A DNA stretch of 64,000 bases from Desulfomonile tiedjei. Lineage in GTDB: Bacteria > Desulfobacterota > Desulfomonilia > Desulfomonilales > Desulfomonilaceae. Both the position numbers and the translations under genes were made by a program. Location of the stretch: NCBI GenBank assembly GCA_016212925.1, contig JACRDF010000035.1, positions 1 through 64,000 of the forward strand, read 5' to 3'. The notes below the pieces were generated by a model, which was not told the origin of the DNA, searched no databases, and saw only the letters and a program-made list of their open reading frames with translations. Shown piece by piece: positions 17,891-25,938 of the stretch (position 1 is the first letter of the stretch; every line of letters begins with the position of its first letter).

Positions 17891-18087
17891 GCCATTGTCG
17901 GCCCTGGCGACAATGGCAGAAAATCATGGGAGTTTTTGGGGAGGGGTCTGGAGACCGTCATTCCTGCGTACGCTAGGAATCGTAGGGCCGGCGTCCCTGC
18001 CGGCCAAAATGTGCACCGGCACGGAGGCCGGTGCCTACAAGGTCCCGGCTTTCGCCGGGACGACGGATGCAAAAACGCCCTCCCCGG
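17891..18087. repeat. nested palindromic repeats (family-1 element split by two others)
   Basis: Outer layer: hairpin GCCATTGTCG/CGACAATGGC (17891-17917), then the family-1 core GGGAGTTTTTGGGGAGGGG (17928 onward). The matching right half TGCAAAAACGCCCTCCCCGG appears only at 18068-18087. Between them lies a CCGTCATTCCTGCG ... GCCGGGACGACGG element (17955-18066). Inside that lies a family-2 twin hairpin with ends GTAGGGCC and GTGCCTACA (17982-18039). The reading is three elements inserted one into another. The last 35 bases abut the ECF sigma gene. Confidence 0.7.
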
Positions 18088-18122
18088 ATGCTCTTCCGGA
18101 AAATTCCGGGTTTTGAACCATT

Positions 18123-18740
18123 ATGAGCAATCCCGAGCACGAATGGCCGCAGCGTCTGGCACCCAAAAGCATTGATCGCGAAGCCTCGCTGGGTGAGTTA
18201 CGCGTCTTCTTGCTTAAAGGCGTCCGCAGCGGGTTGTCCGGCCGCCCCAGAACCGACGAACAATTCATTGAGGACGTGGTCCAGACGGCGCTGGTTCGCA
18301 TTCTGGATAGTCTGGACAGGTTTGAAGGACGCAGCGCTTTTACTACCTGGGCTCTCGCCATCGCACTGCGGGTCGCATATTCGGAACTGCGGCGCAGGCA
18401 CTGGAACAACGTCTCCCTGGAAGAATTGAGGGAGAAACGCGGTTTTTTGCCGGACGAAGTCGACACATCGGCCAATCCGTTCGAGGCCATTGCGTTTAAC
18501 AGTCTGATCGCTCTCATGCATCGGTTGGTCCGCACCAAGCTCACAGAGCGCCAGCGGAACGTGCTGCTGGCCGAGCTTAACGAGATGCCGCAGGATGAGA
18601 TCGCGCGGCAAATGAGTATCACGAGGAACGCTGTTTACAAACTCTCTCATGACGCGCGCAAAGCGCTAAGGCGAGCCCTAGAGGCTGCCGGCTATGAAGT
18701 CGAACAGGTGCGTGATGTTTTGGAGAGTCCGACGAGGTAG
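18123..18740 (+). CDS. ECF-type RNA polymerase sigma factor
   Basis: A 205-residue sigma-70-family factor of the extracytoplasmic-function class. Region 2 spans about residues 30-105 (FIEDVVQTALVRILDSLDRFEG, then AFTTWALAIALRVA), and region 4 residues 140-195 (LTERQRNVLLAELNEMPQDEIA, then a helix-turn-helix). It heads a three-gene operon: a zinc-finger protein follows after 6 bases and a HicB-like protein overlaps that. There is no clear ribosome site, and the sequence upstream is entirely nested repeats. The signal it answers is unknown. Confidence 0.93.
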   Translation: MSNPEHEWPQRLAPKSIDREASLGELRVFLLKGVRSGLSGRPRTDEQFIEDVVQTALVRILDSLDRFEGRSAFTTWALAIALRVAYSELRRRHWNNVSLEELREKRGFLPDEVDTSANPFEAIAFNSLIALMHRLVRTKLTERQRNVLLAELNEMPQDEIARQMSITRNAVYKLSHDARKALRRALEAAGYEVEQVRDVLESPTR

Positions 18741-18746
18741 AATCCC

Positions 18747-19034
18747 ATGTCACTAACCTTTGATCAAATAAAGCGCCTCGTGCAAGGGCTGAGCATGACG
18801 CGGGATCATGAGTTAAACTGTAACGAGTGCCTCGACAAGATGGCGGAGTTTGCAGAGTGCGAGCTTACAAGCAAGCCGATTCCGGACTCGCTTGAAGCAG
18901 TGCAACATCATTTAAACATCTGCGGCGAGTGCGACGAGGAATATGAGGCTCTGCTCACAGCCCTCCAACACATGAACAAAGATGAAAGCGGCCCCCAAGA
19001 ACATGACAATCTCCACGTGGAGGATGACGAGTGA
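18747..19034 (+). CDS. putative zinc-binding anti-sigma factor
   Basis: A 95-residue soluble protein with the zinc anti-sigma signature His55-x3-Cys59-x2-Cys62 (HLNICGEC) and an additional pair at Cys25/Cys28 (NCNECLD). In known ZAS proteins the HxxxCxxC zinc site binds and silences the sigma factor encoded beside it. It has no membrane segment, so it would act in the cytoplasm, possibly as a redox or metal sensor. It begins six bases after the ECF sigma gene and overlaps the next gene by four bases (GTGA). Confidence 0.8.
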   Translation: MSLTFDQIKRLVQGLSMTRDHELNCNECLDKMAEFAECELTSKPIPDSLEAVQHHLNICGECDEEYEALLTALQHMNKDESGPQEHDNLHVEDDE

Positions 19035-19249
19035 AAGACTATCACATCAACCTGTTCCACAGTGAAGAGGATGAGGGGTACATTGCAGACATACCCGATT
19101 TGAAGCACTGTTCTGCTTTCGGCGAAACCCCGGAAGAAGCCCTGCATGAAGTTCACAAAGCCCGGGCCGCCTGGCTTGAGGCAGCACGCGAGCATGGCAA
19201 GCCTATCCCAGAACCTCGTTATCGTCCTGTCATTTATCAAGTCGCGTGA
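19031..19249 (+). CDS. HicB-like antitoxin-fold protein without HicA
   Basis: A 72-residue HicB/UPF0150 domain: KDYHINLFHSEEDEGYIADI followed by PDLKHCSAFGETPEEAL, with the degenerate RNase-H-like fold of HicB. It lacks the usual C-terminal DNA-binding domain, and no HicA toxin gene is next to it. It starts with GTG overlapping the anti-sigma gene. It is unusual to see a HicB-like protein as third gene of a sigma/anti-sigma operon; it may have a role in that system or be a stranded antitoxin. Confidence 0.82.
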   Translation: MKDYHINLFHSEEDEGYIADIPDLKHCSAFGETPEEALHEVHKARAAWLEAAREHGKPIPEPRYRPVIYQVA

Positions 19250-19264
19250 GCGGCTGTCAGTGGG

Positions 19265-19355
19265 TAGGATGCGGTGACCAACGGGAACCGCATCGCTCGC
19301 GTTTCGAGGCTCTGTTGCTGCGAGCGATGCGGTTCGCATTGCTCACGACATCCTA
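19265..19355. repeat. long inverted repeat (GATGCGGTGA family)
   Basis: Outer arms TAGGAT and ATCCTA enclose a strong inner inverted repeat, GAACCGCATCGCTCGC and GCGAGCGATGCGGTTC (19285-19336). A related single hairpin, GATGCGGT/ACCGCATC, occurs at 39260-39286. No coding function is seen. Confidence 0.65.
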
Positions 19356-19451
19356 GGTGATTGGATGTTTGGCGTAGAGGTCCGAGAACTACCATACAAA
19401 ACACCATATAAAGGTATGGCATAATCTGCCTGGCGATGATAAACTAGGATT

Positions 19452-19742
19452 ATGATAAGGGCGTATTTCGACTGGGACCTGAACAAGGACCTGGAAAACC
19501 AGGAGAAGCACGGGGTCTCCTTCGCTGATGCTCAATACGCTTTCGCAGACCCGCTGCGTGTCATCGCTGAGGACTCGAGTCACAGCGACAGGGAAAAACG
19601 CTACTACTGTTTTGGAAAGGTGGGTGGCGGAGTTCTTACTGTTCGGTTCACGTTTCGCGGCGACGTGATCCGCATAATTGGGGCCGGTTATTGGCGGAAA
19701 GGTAAGGCGATTTATGAGCGCAAAAATAAAGTACCACGATGA
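19452..19742 (+). CDS. brnT: BrnT-family ribonuclease toxin
   Basis: A 96-residue DUF497/BrnT protein. FDWDLNKDLENQEKHGVSF is the family signature; later RYYCFGKVGGGVLTVRFT and the RIIGAGYWRKGKAIYE tail complete the small ribonuclease fold. In known systems BrnT cleaves RNA and is neutralised by BrnA. The downstream gene overlaps it by 29 bases. TAGGA lies just upstream of the start. Confidence 0.92.
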   Translation: MIRAYFDWDLNKDLENQEKHGVSFADAQYAFADPLRVIAEDSSHSDREKRYYCFGKVGGGVLTVRFTFRGDVIRIIGAGYWRKGKAIYERKNKVPR

Positions 19743-19995
19743 ACCGTTGGGCGACGTCAAGATAATCCCTGATTTTCTCCCGTCTCCTTCTGAACTGGCG
19801 TTTCGAGAGGAGTCCGTCAAGGTAACCATTTCCCTCAGCAAGAAGAGCGTCGATTTCTTCAAGTCTGAGGCAACGAAACATAATACGCAGTATCAGCGCA
19901 TGATCCGACAGTTGCTTGACGCTTACGTCGAGGCACAGTCGGAGGCTCGACAGCGTCGGTCCGCAAAGATCGCCGGCAATCGCGCAAATGGGTAG
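19714..19995 (+). CDS. brnA: BrnA-family antitoxin
   Basis: A 93-residue ribbon-helix-helix antitoxin: after an N-terminal toxin-binding stretch, KVTISLSKKSVDFFKSEATK and YQRMIRQLLDAYVEA form the DNA-binding fold. I start it at the ATG at 19714 (GGTAAGG upstream), within the end of brnT. Toxin first and antitoxin second is the normal order for BrnTA. Confidence 0.88.
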   Translation: MSAKIKYHDEPLGDVKIIPDFLPSPSELAFREESVKVTISLSKKSVDFFKSEATKHNTQYQRMIRQLLDAYVEAQSEARQRRSAKIAGNRANG

Positions 19996-20100
19996 TTGAA
20001 AGATGGTGCAACGGCAAAGGGCTTTTCTTGTATTAGTCGTCCTGCGCACGGCAGTTTTTACAGAAACGGGAGCCCCGGAACCTTTTCATCCTCTCATCCT

Positions 20101-21648
20101 TCACGGGCCGAAGCGTCTCCAGCCTTTCCGGTAGTATTTAACCAAAACTTGATTATCCAGGCGGTTCGCCTGTATTTCCGGAGGGGGTGAGGAGTCCTTG
20201 GGGAATGCAAAAAGAGTGGGCAGAAGCTCATTCGTGAGGAATCTCAACTGTATTTCTTTGGACAGGGACAGTTTCTTGGGATCGACCTCGCGGCGGGAGG
20301 CCAGCACAAAGCCCCAGTCCCCGAAAGACGGGACATAGGCATGGTACGGATAGACCTTGAAGCGCGCCTCCCCTTCCGGTCCCAGAGGTGCATCGGCCCA
20401 GGTACGAACAATGCACCAGAATGCTTCCGCCGCGTAAAATGGACTTGTTGCCTGGGTGACGGCAATTCCGTTTACGCTAAGGTGCTGGGATAGCAGCTTG
20501 TAGAAGCTCCTTGTATAGAGTCTGGCCAGGGAAAGGTTGTTGGGGTCGGGCAGGTCAAGGAATATGACATCCCATGAGTCGGCCGACTGTTCGAGGAATT
20601 TGCCCGCATCCTCTACATGAACCTTGACCTTGGGATGCAGGAGCGCTTTTTCCGAAAGTTCGGCAAGCACAGGCCGTTCCCTGAAAATCCGAATCATTTC
20701 CGCGTCCAAATCCACCAGATCGACAGTCTCGACCCGTGAATACTTGAGGACTTCCCGTGCGGTCATACCATCGCCGCCTCCCAGGATAAGGACCCGCTTG
20801 GCCCCCGGCGACGCGGCCATAGCCGGATGAACGAGCGCCTCGTGATACCGATGCTCGTCAACAGAGGAGAACTGGAGGTTTCCGTCAATAAACAACCTTG
20901 TGTCGTTGTGCCATCTGGTGACGATGATTCGCTGATAAGGGGTCTGTCGGACCAGAACGATGTCGTCTTGATACAGGAGCGTCTCTGTCAGAGACGCGAA
21001 AGCTCCGGAGCCGACAAGTCCTACAGCCAACACGACACCGGAAAAGCAAGCCAGGACCGCGAGAATCCTCTTTCTTCGCAGCATGTAGCCCATAACACGG
21101 AGGGCAACCCCAGCGACTGCAACGTTAATCAAACCGAAAACGAAGGAGGTTCGCAATAGTCCTAGATGAGGGACGAGGAGCAGCGGAAAAGCGCAAGACG
21201 CAATAAGAGCGCCTATATAGTCCAGCGCCAGCACATTGGAGACGGTCACCCTGAGCGCCTCCTGGCTCCTCAATATTCTGATCAAAATGGGGATTTCCAT
21301 TCCTACCAGGGTGCCTGTGATGGCAAGCACTCCGATAAGAATCGGCAAGTACGTAGGCAGAACGGAAAAGGCTGCGAGGAGAACCGCGGCGGAAAGTCCT
21401 CCGGACAGACCGATACCGATCTGAATTGCTACGAACGCGTCGGCAAGGTCCTTCTTCAGGAACCGGGTCAGGTACGACCCTATTCCCATAGCTGTCAGAA
21501 AAACACCTATCACCAGGGAAAATTGGGTGATGGAACTGCCCAGCAGATAGGACGAGAGGGATGCGGCAATCAGTTCGTAGATCAGGCCGCAGACAGCGAC
21601 CACAAATACCGCGGCAAGAAGAAAGATCCCTGGAAAAGATTGATTCAT
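20101..21648 (-). CDS. membrane-fused polyamine aminopropyltransferase (spermidine-synthase-like)
   Basis: A 515-residue protein. Residues 1-210 hold about seven membrane helices (LLAAVFVVAVCGLIYELIA ...). Residues 230-500 are an SpeE-like methyltransferase-fold domain with the AdoMet-type glycine motif ILGGGDG near residue 290 and the acid DLVDLDAEM. SpeE normally moves an aminopropyl group from decarboxylated AdoMet to putrescine. The fused form is widespread, but its substrate is not settled. It is the last gene of a minus-strand cluster with DUF350, a small membrane protein and a DUF4178 protein. That set recurs in other genomes, to my knowledge, and hints at polyamine-linked membrane biology. 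Confidence 0.9.
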   Translation of the reverse strand: MNQSFPGIFLLAAVFVVAVCGLIYELIAASLSSYLLGSSITQFSLVIGVFLTAMGIGSYLTRFLKKDLADAFVAIQIGIGLSGGLSAAVLLAAFSVLPTYLPILIGVLAITGTLVGMEIPILIRILRSQEALRVTVSNVLALDYIGALIASCAFPLLLVPHLGLLRTSFVFGLINVAVAGVALRVMGYMLRRKRILAVLACFSGVVLAVGLVGSGAFASLTETLLYQDDIVLVRQTPYQRIIVTRWHNDTRLFIDGNLQFSSVDEHRYHEALVHPAMAASPGAKRVLILGGGDGMTAREVLKYSRVETVDLVDLDAEMIRIFRERPVLAELSEKALLHPKVKVHVEDAGKFLEQSADSWDVIFLDLPDPNNLSLARLYTRSFYKLLSQHLSVNGIAVTQATSPFYAAEAFWCIVRTWADAPLGPEGEARFKVYPYHAYVPSFGDWGFVLASRREVDPKKLSLSKEIQLRFLTNELLPTLFAFPKDSSPPPEIQANRLDNQVLVKYYRKGWRRFGP

Positions 21649-21722
21649 CAGAGTTGAGCCTTGAGGGCCTTCTCAGACATGAGTCTTAAAGCCCAACAGA
21701 CTTTATGCTGCAACCGCAGCCG

Positions 21723-21947
21723 CTACCTTATTGCCGCCTGAATAATTATGGCCAGGGATATGAAAACCGATCCAATGATAATAGCCAGAGCGATGTTCTG
21801 GTCCTGCTCTATTTCTTTCCCTATGGAGAAGGGAGTGACCTTCTGCATAATGAAAAGAGCTATCGCAAACACTCCCAGGCCGATGACGGAATAAACCACG
21901 GTGCTCAATACAGGCCAAAGCGCCAGATGGTATGAACCTTGTTCCAT
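21723..21947 (-). CDS. DUF350 membrane protein
   Basis: A 74-residue protein with two hydrophobic helices (VVYSVIGLGVFAIALFIMQK and ALAIIIGSVFISLAIIIQAA) and the DUF350 loop FSIGKEIEQDQNIA. DUF350 proteins are small inner-membrane proteins of unknown function. A GGAGG lies six bases upstream of the ATG. It sits 74 bases upstream of the spermidine-synthase-like gene on the same strand and is probably co-transcribed with it. Confidence 0.9.
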   Translation of the reverse strand: MEQGSYHLALWPVLSTVVYSVIGLGVFAIALFIMQKVTPFSIGKEIEQDQNIALAIIIGSVFISLAIIIQAAIR

Positions 21948-21997
21948 ATTACTCCTCCAACAAAGGGATTACCTGTTGACGACAATCGAGGTCGCGG

Positions 21998-22216
21998 CTA
22001 CTTTCCGCCGCGGTACCCCCCTCCGTAATGCGATCTGCCTCCGAGAAAATAAACCCCGTACCCGCGGGTTTGGGCCCTGGTCGAACCGTCCCTCAAGCTG
22101 ACCGGTTTGTCGAGCTGGCTCGGCAGAAACCAGCCGTGAAACGCGGCCTCATATGCCGTTACGGTCACAGCCAGGAGAAAGCCGGCCACCAGCAGTTTTG
22201 CCAGGAAATTCTTCAA
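21998..22216 (-). CDS. small single-pass membrane protein
   Basis: A 72-residue protein with one membrane helix (KNFLAKLLVAGFLLAVTV) followed by a short hydrophilic part and a Gly/Tyr-rich tail (GRSHYGGGYRGGK). The probable start is the TTG at 22216 with GGAGG four bases upstream; a longer GTG start at 22249 is also open. No family recognised. It lies between DUF350 and the DUF4178 gene, and its position in this recurring cluster is the main reason to believe it is real. Confidence 0.65.
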   Translation of the reverse strand: MKNFLAKLLVAGFLLAVTVTAYEAAFHGWFLPSQLDKPVSLRDGSTRAQTRGYGVYFLGGRSHYGGGYRGGK

Positions 22217-22300
22217 ACCACCTCCGGGAATCGTCCCGTGACCTTGCACTCAGAAAACAATGTCTCGGCGCAAATGCTCCAACTTACAGTTATCTCGAAT

Positions 22301-22454
22301 TGTCATCGCGAGGAGAGAAACGACTATGCAACGCATTTCCCCTGGGACGGCATCCTGCTGGTGGGACCGGCATCTTGCCGGTCATTCAAATAGACAGGCT
22401 GGAAGCCTGTCCCACCAATAGAGATTGCTTCGGACTAACGCCCTCGCAATGACA
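22301..22454. repeat. nested palindromic repeats (family-2 inside a TGTCATYGCGAGG element)
   Basis: The outer arms are TGTCATCGCGAGG (22301-22313) and CCTCGCAATGACA (22442-22454). Between them lies a family-2 twin hairpin, GGTGGGACCGG ... CCTGTCCCACC (22360-22416). Its two inner hairpins are GACCGGCATCTTGCCGGTC and GACAGGCTGGAAGCCTGTC. It separates the DUF4178 gene from the small membrane protein gene. Confidence 0.7.
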
Positions 22455-22584
22455 GTTAGCGCGGCGTCACAGGTTTATCGAAGGTTCATTTCTTTACGGG
22501 CAGTCCCAGCGGCGGGGCGTTCGTTGCAAGCCGCTGCTCGATTCTCATGCCTCGCTAACTCTCTCCAGTCGATCATAGTTCGTA

Positions 22585-24513
22585 TCAGTCGTCGTCTCCC
22601 GAATCATCATCCCCTGATCCGCTGACGGCAGACCATCGTCGAGTCTCGAAGCTCCAGCGGAGCATCGGTTCTACCAATCCCACCAAAGCCGCAAGGATAA
22701 GGGGAATAATGAAATACCAGGAAATCGTATTGTCCGCGGTCAAGCTCAGCTTCACGTTCTCGTTTTTTGAAGGTCCGCTGGTTCCGCTGCCGCCGGTCCC
22801 GTGCACGAGCAGTCGATAATTGCCGGCCTTATTAACCCTGAAGTAAGAACCGAACGAAGCGGAGCCTTCAGACCAGGAGCCTTCCGAGTCTTGCCCGTGG
22901 TAGTAAGACGACTCGTCATAAAGCTCGGATATCACACGATCGTCAGTGTCCACGAGCGCAAAGTCGAGCGCCAGCCACGAGTTGTTCACCGGAGCCGACC
23001 CCGAGAGGCGCAAAATGCTTTTATCACGGGGAACCTTGAAAGGGGCGGTCATCTGTTCCTGGGAATACTGGGCAGAGGTAACGGTTTCCTGAAGGATCGG
23101 TGTGGCCTTGCCAGCCATGAGGCTGTAGAACAGCAGGAGGATATTTACCAGTACAAAGATCGCGCCGATCGTTCCTATTCCTTCGATCCACGCAGATGGG
23201 GCGTAAGGCTGACAGGAATAAATCCCGCGAGGTTCCGGGAGCCTGGTTTCCTTGGGAACAGCGGCCAGCATTTCGCCGTGATCGACGTAACGCCCCCGGA
23301 AAAGCTCCACCTCCTTGCCGGTAATTTCCTGATCGACATATTCCGGCGGCTTGATCATATGCGTGTAACGGGTCGACTGGCCTATTGCGGCGACCCAGGG
23401 CAAAGCTCCGTCAACCCATTTAATGGCCATTGTGCCGCTTTCGAATATCTTGAAGGTCTCCGACCCAACCCGCACGGCCATCTTGGCCACCGGAATCGGC
23501 GGCACCGCGACCCGTGAATGCACCACGCGGCTTATGGTGAAATGGCCGCTTTCCTCGGACAGCCACAGATACCCCTGCTGCGCATTGTATAGGACATACT
23601 CGAAAGACCCGTACTCAAGCCCTTCTTCAACCTCCGCGTAGTAGAGGCGCCCCATAACCTCGTATTTGATCCCTTCCAGGGTGACCGGAGTACCGACATT
23701 CAGAGAAAAGCCCGGTTTCTTGCCGGGGTTCTTGCCAACGACCCGAAGCTGTGCTTCATCCAATTGGAGCGCAGATCCACAGGCCGCGCATACCACCATC
23801 TTGGTGGATTCGGCCCTGGGTCCCTCGTAAGGCTTTCCGCAGGAGGTGCAGCGTATGATTTCGCCAGTGCGTTCGGCCGGCCCTTCGCGATCCTCCGGTC
23901 TTACTTTACTTTCCTTTATGTCGAGGATTTTTCCGATAAACGCGCTCGGCTTCCCTGTCTGAGCATCATATTCGAGCCCGAAAGAAAAACTGCCGTCACC
24001 CCCCGCGCCGTCTGCATAAGGATAGGTTTCCCCGATTTCAACCTGGAAGGGGATCTGGCCCTCTCCTCCAAGGCACTGGGCCTTTCCGATTTCTTCCACA
24101 ACCCCCACCTTGTCGTTCAGGGTGATCTGCATTCCCGGCTGCAGCTCTTCGAAAGGCGGCGCCGGAGTCACCAGTTCCAGTGGAGTTTCGAGAAAGAGTT
24201 CGCCCTCGTCCTCTGTGAGCCACATAATTTGCCCGTCTTGCATCTCCACGAACCACTCGTGCCAGACCCCCTGGTCATGAGCATAAGTGAGTCGTCCCAA
24301 CACAGTGAACGAACGCCCTCTGATCTTTCCGGTCGCGCCGACCTTGAATCGCGCGGATTGGGGAAGATCCATGGACTTGTTGCCCGCTCGTAAAGCCGAT
24401 TCCTTGTCCCAATAGATCGCGGTCTTGCAGTAATCGCAGATCTTCATCAGGATACCGGGATTGGTAACCTTGTTGGCTCCTCCACAAGACGGACATTGAA
24501 ATTTTCTTTCCAT
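22585..24513 (-). CDS. DUF4178 protein with zinc ribbons and C-terminal membrane helices
   Basis: A 642-residue protein. The front is a zinc ribbon (CPSCGG ... CDYC, residues 6-30), then a DUF4178 module (GKIRGRSFTVLGRLTY ... WHEWFVEM). A second zinc ribbon follows (RCTSCGKPY ... VCAACGS) and a second DUF4178-like module (GTPVTLEGIKYEVMGRLYY). Two hydrophobic segments near residues 435 and 610 flank an extracytoplasmic beta-rich domain. The start at 24513 has GGAG close upstream. It is first in the minus-strand cluster DUF4178, small protein, DUF350, spermidine-synthase-like. Function unknown; I infer a membrane-associated scaffold or regulator. Confidence 0.87.
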   Translation of the reverse strand: MERKFQCPSCGGANKVTNPGILMKICDYCKTAIYWDKESALRAGNKSMDLPQSARFKVGATGKIRGRSFTVLGRLTYAHDQGVWHEWFVEMQDGQIMWLTEDEGELFLETPLELVTPAPPFEELQPGMQITLNDKVGVVEEIGKAQCLGGEGQIPFQVEIGETYPYADGAGGDGSFSFGLEYDAQTGKPSAFIGKILDIKESKVRPEDREGPAERTGEIIRCTSCGKPYEGPRAESTKMVVCAACGSALQLDEAQLRVVGKNPGKKPGFSLNVGTPVTLEGIKYEVMGRLYYAEVEEGLEYGSFEYVLYNAQQGYLWLSEESGHFTISRVVHSRVAVPPIPVAKMAVRVGSETFKIFESGTMAIKWVDGALPWVAAIGQSTRYTHMIKPPEYVDQEITGKEVELFRGRYVDHGEMLAAVPKETRLPEPRGIYSCQPYAPSAWIEGIGTIGAIFVLVNILLLFYSLMAGKATPILQETVTSAQYSQEQMTAPFKVPRDKSILRLSGSAPVNNSWLALDFALVDTDDRVISELYDESSYYHGQDSEGSWSEGSASFGSYFRVNKAGNYRLLVHGTGGSGTSGPSKNENVKLSLTADNTISWYFIIPLILAALVGLVEPMLRWSFETRRWSAVSGSGDDDSGDDD

Positions 24514-24565
24514 GGTCTCCGAGAGTCGAAACGGTTTCAAAATCCGGGAGCTTTGAGAATAATTT

Positions 24566-24657
24566 CCGGGGAGGCCATTTTTGCAAAAAGGGCCTCCCCG
24601 GACCCCTCCCCAAAAACTCCCATTATTTTAGACCATTGTCGCCACGGCGACAATGGT
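24566..24657 (-). repeat. family-1 composite repeat, copy B (reverse)
   Basis: Reading plus: hairpin GGGGAGGCCATTTTTGC with its right arm GCAAAAAGGGCCTCCCC (24566-24601), core ACCCCTCCCCAAAAACTCCC (24602-24621), then hairpin ACCATTGTCG/CGACAATGGT (24632-24657). Confidence 0.8.
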
Positions 24658-24798
24658 GTGTGTAAGAAACTCTGATGTCTTAACCTCGCGGGGCCAACCG
24701 CCGCTTGTGTGAATCAGTCCTGAAGAGGGTAGGTCACAGCGGAAGCTGTTGTTGGTGAAGCGGTTTCCGCCGTGCGCCTCTCAAGAAACCCTATATTT

Positions 24799-24906
24799 CG
24801 TGGTTGGCGGCTTCCGCTGCCAGCGGAAACCGCCAACCACGCAGGATATAGAATTTTTTGGAGAGGGGTGCGGGGAGAAACCTTTTTACAAAAAGGTTCT
24901 CCCCGC
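24799..24906 (+). repeat. family-1 composite repeat, copy C
   Basis: A long inverted repeat, CGTGGTTGGCGG ... CCGCCAACCACG (24799-24841), is followed by the core TTTTTTGGAGAGGGGTGC and the hairpin GGGGAGAAACCTTTTT/AAAAAGGTTCTCCCC (24872-24904). Its orientation is opposite to copy B. The stop of proC lies 16 bases further on. Confidence 0.8.
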
Positions 24907-24921
24907 AAAACCCTTCTTCCC

Positions 24922-25731
24922 CTACTTCTGCTGCGCCAGCTCGTCTCCTCGTCGTGTAGCGGCTTCTACCGCGTCCATGATGATTCCGCGTAATCCGCCT
25001 CGTTCTATCACATGCAGGGCGGCCATTGTAGTGCCGCCCGGAGATGTTATACGATCCTTCAATTCACTGAAAGGAACCGTCCCCTCAGCCATTGTTGCGG
25101 CGCCCATTACCGTCTCCACGGAAAGTTGTCTTGCGGTGGGTCTATCCATTCCCATGCGGACAGCCGCATCGGTCAGCGCCTCCATTATCACGAAAAGATA
25201 AGCCAGGCCGCTGGAAGAGAGGGCTGTTACCACGTTCATCATTTTCTCTTCCAACGCCACAGCGGCCCCCACAGCGCGAAAAAGACCGAGAGCCATTTCC
25301 AGGTCTGCCTCATCCGCGATTCCGGCTTTGCACAGAGCCGTTGCGCTCCGGCCGGCCATGGCCGCTGCATTGGGCATGGCTCGGATGACTCTGGCCGGCT
25401 TATTCAGACAGGACAATATGAAGCTTGTGGGTATTCCCGCGGCAATAGAGATAACCACCAATTTGTCATGGATCTTGTCAGCCACAGAGCGCACCACTTC
25501 GCCGATTGTCTGAGGTTTCACCGCCAGCAGGAGCATTGAGGTGTCAGGCGCCAGAGTGTCTTCCAAAGACGCTACCGCACGAATCCCCAGTTCTTTCTCC
25601 AGCGACTGCGATTTAACCGAGTCCGCGTCAAAAACCGATATCATGTTCGCGGCGGCTTGTTTGGAGCGGACCAGCCCGCGGATGAGTGCAGAGCCCATAT
25701 TACCTGCGCCGATGAAGCTTATCTTATTCAC
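24922..25731 (-). CDS. proC: pyrroline-5-carboxylate reductase
   Basis: A 269-residue NADPH-dependent enzyme for the last step of proline synthesis (1-pyrroline-5-carboxylate to proline). The N-terminal Rossmann motif is ISFIGAGNMGSALIRG (residues 4-19). The family C-terminal signature region is present (RITSPGGTTMAALHVIE). Length is normal for ProC. It starts with GTG, with GGAG seven bases upstream. It stands alone on the minus strand beside the family-1 repeats. Confidence 0.95.
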   Translation of the reverse strand: MNKISFIGAGNMGSALIRGLVRSKQAAANMISVFDADSVKSQSLEKELGIRAVASLEDTLAPDTSMLLLAVKPQTIGEVVRSVADKIHDKLVVISIAAGIPTSFILSCLNKPARVIRAMPNAAAMAGRSATALCKAGIADEADLEMALGLFRAVGAAVALEEKMMNVVTALSSSGLAYLFVIMEALTDAAVRMGMDRPTARQLSVETVMGAATMAEGTVPFSELKDRITSPGGTTMAALHVIERGGLRGIIMDAVEAATRRGDELAQQK

Positions 25732-25938
25732 TTATTTCTCCTGCGATCGCTCGGTCTCCAGAGGTCAGCACGATTTCATGTATAGACATGTCCTATAGGT
25801 ACGTGTATACTCTGAGCAACGAATACTACCACGGAATAACAAGACAAAGGCATAAAATTTGTCCGAAACAGACGTGGCGGATCGGGCATATCTCGCCCAC
25901 GAATTCGGCTGGGTGACTTTCAGGAGGAGGAAGCGATC

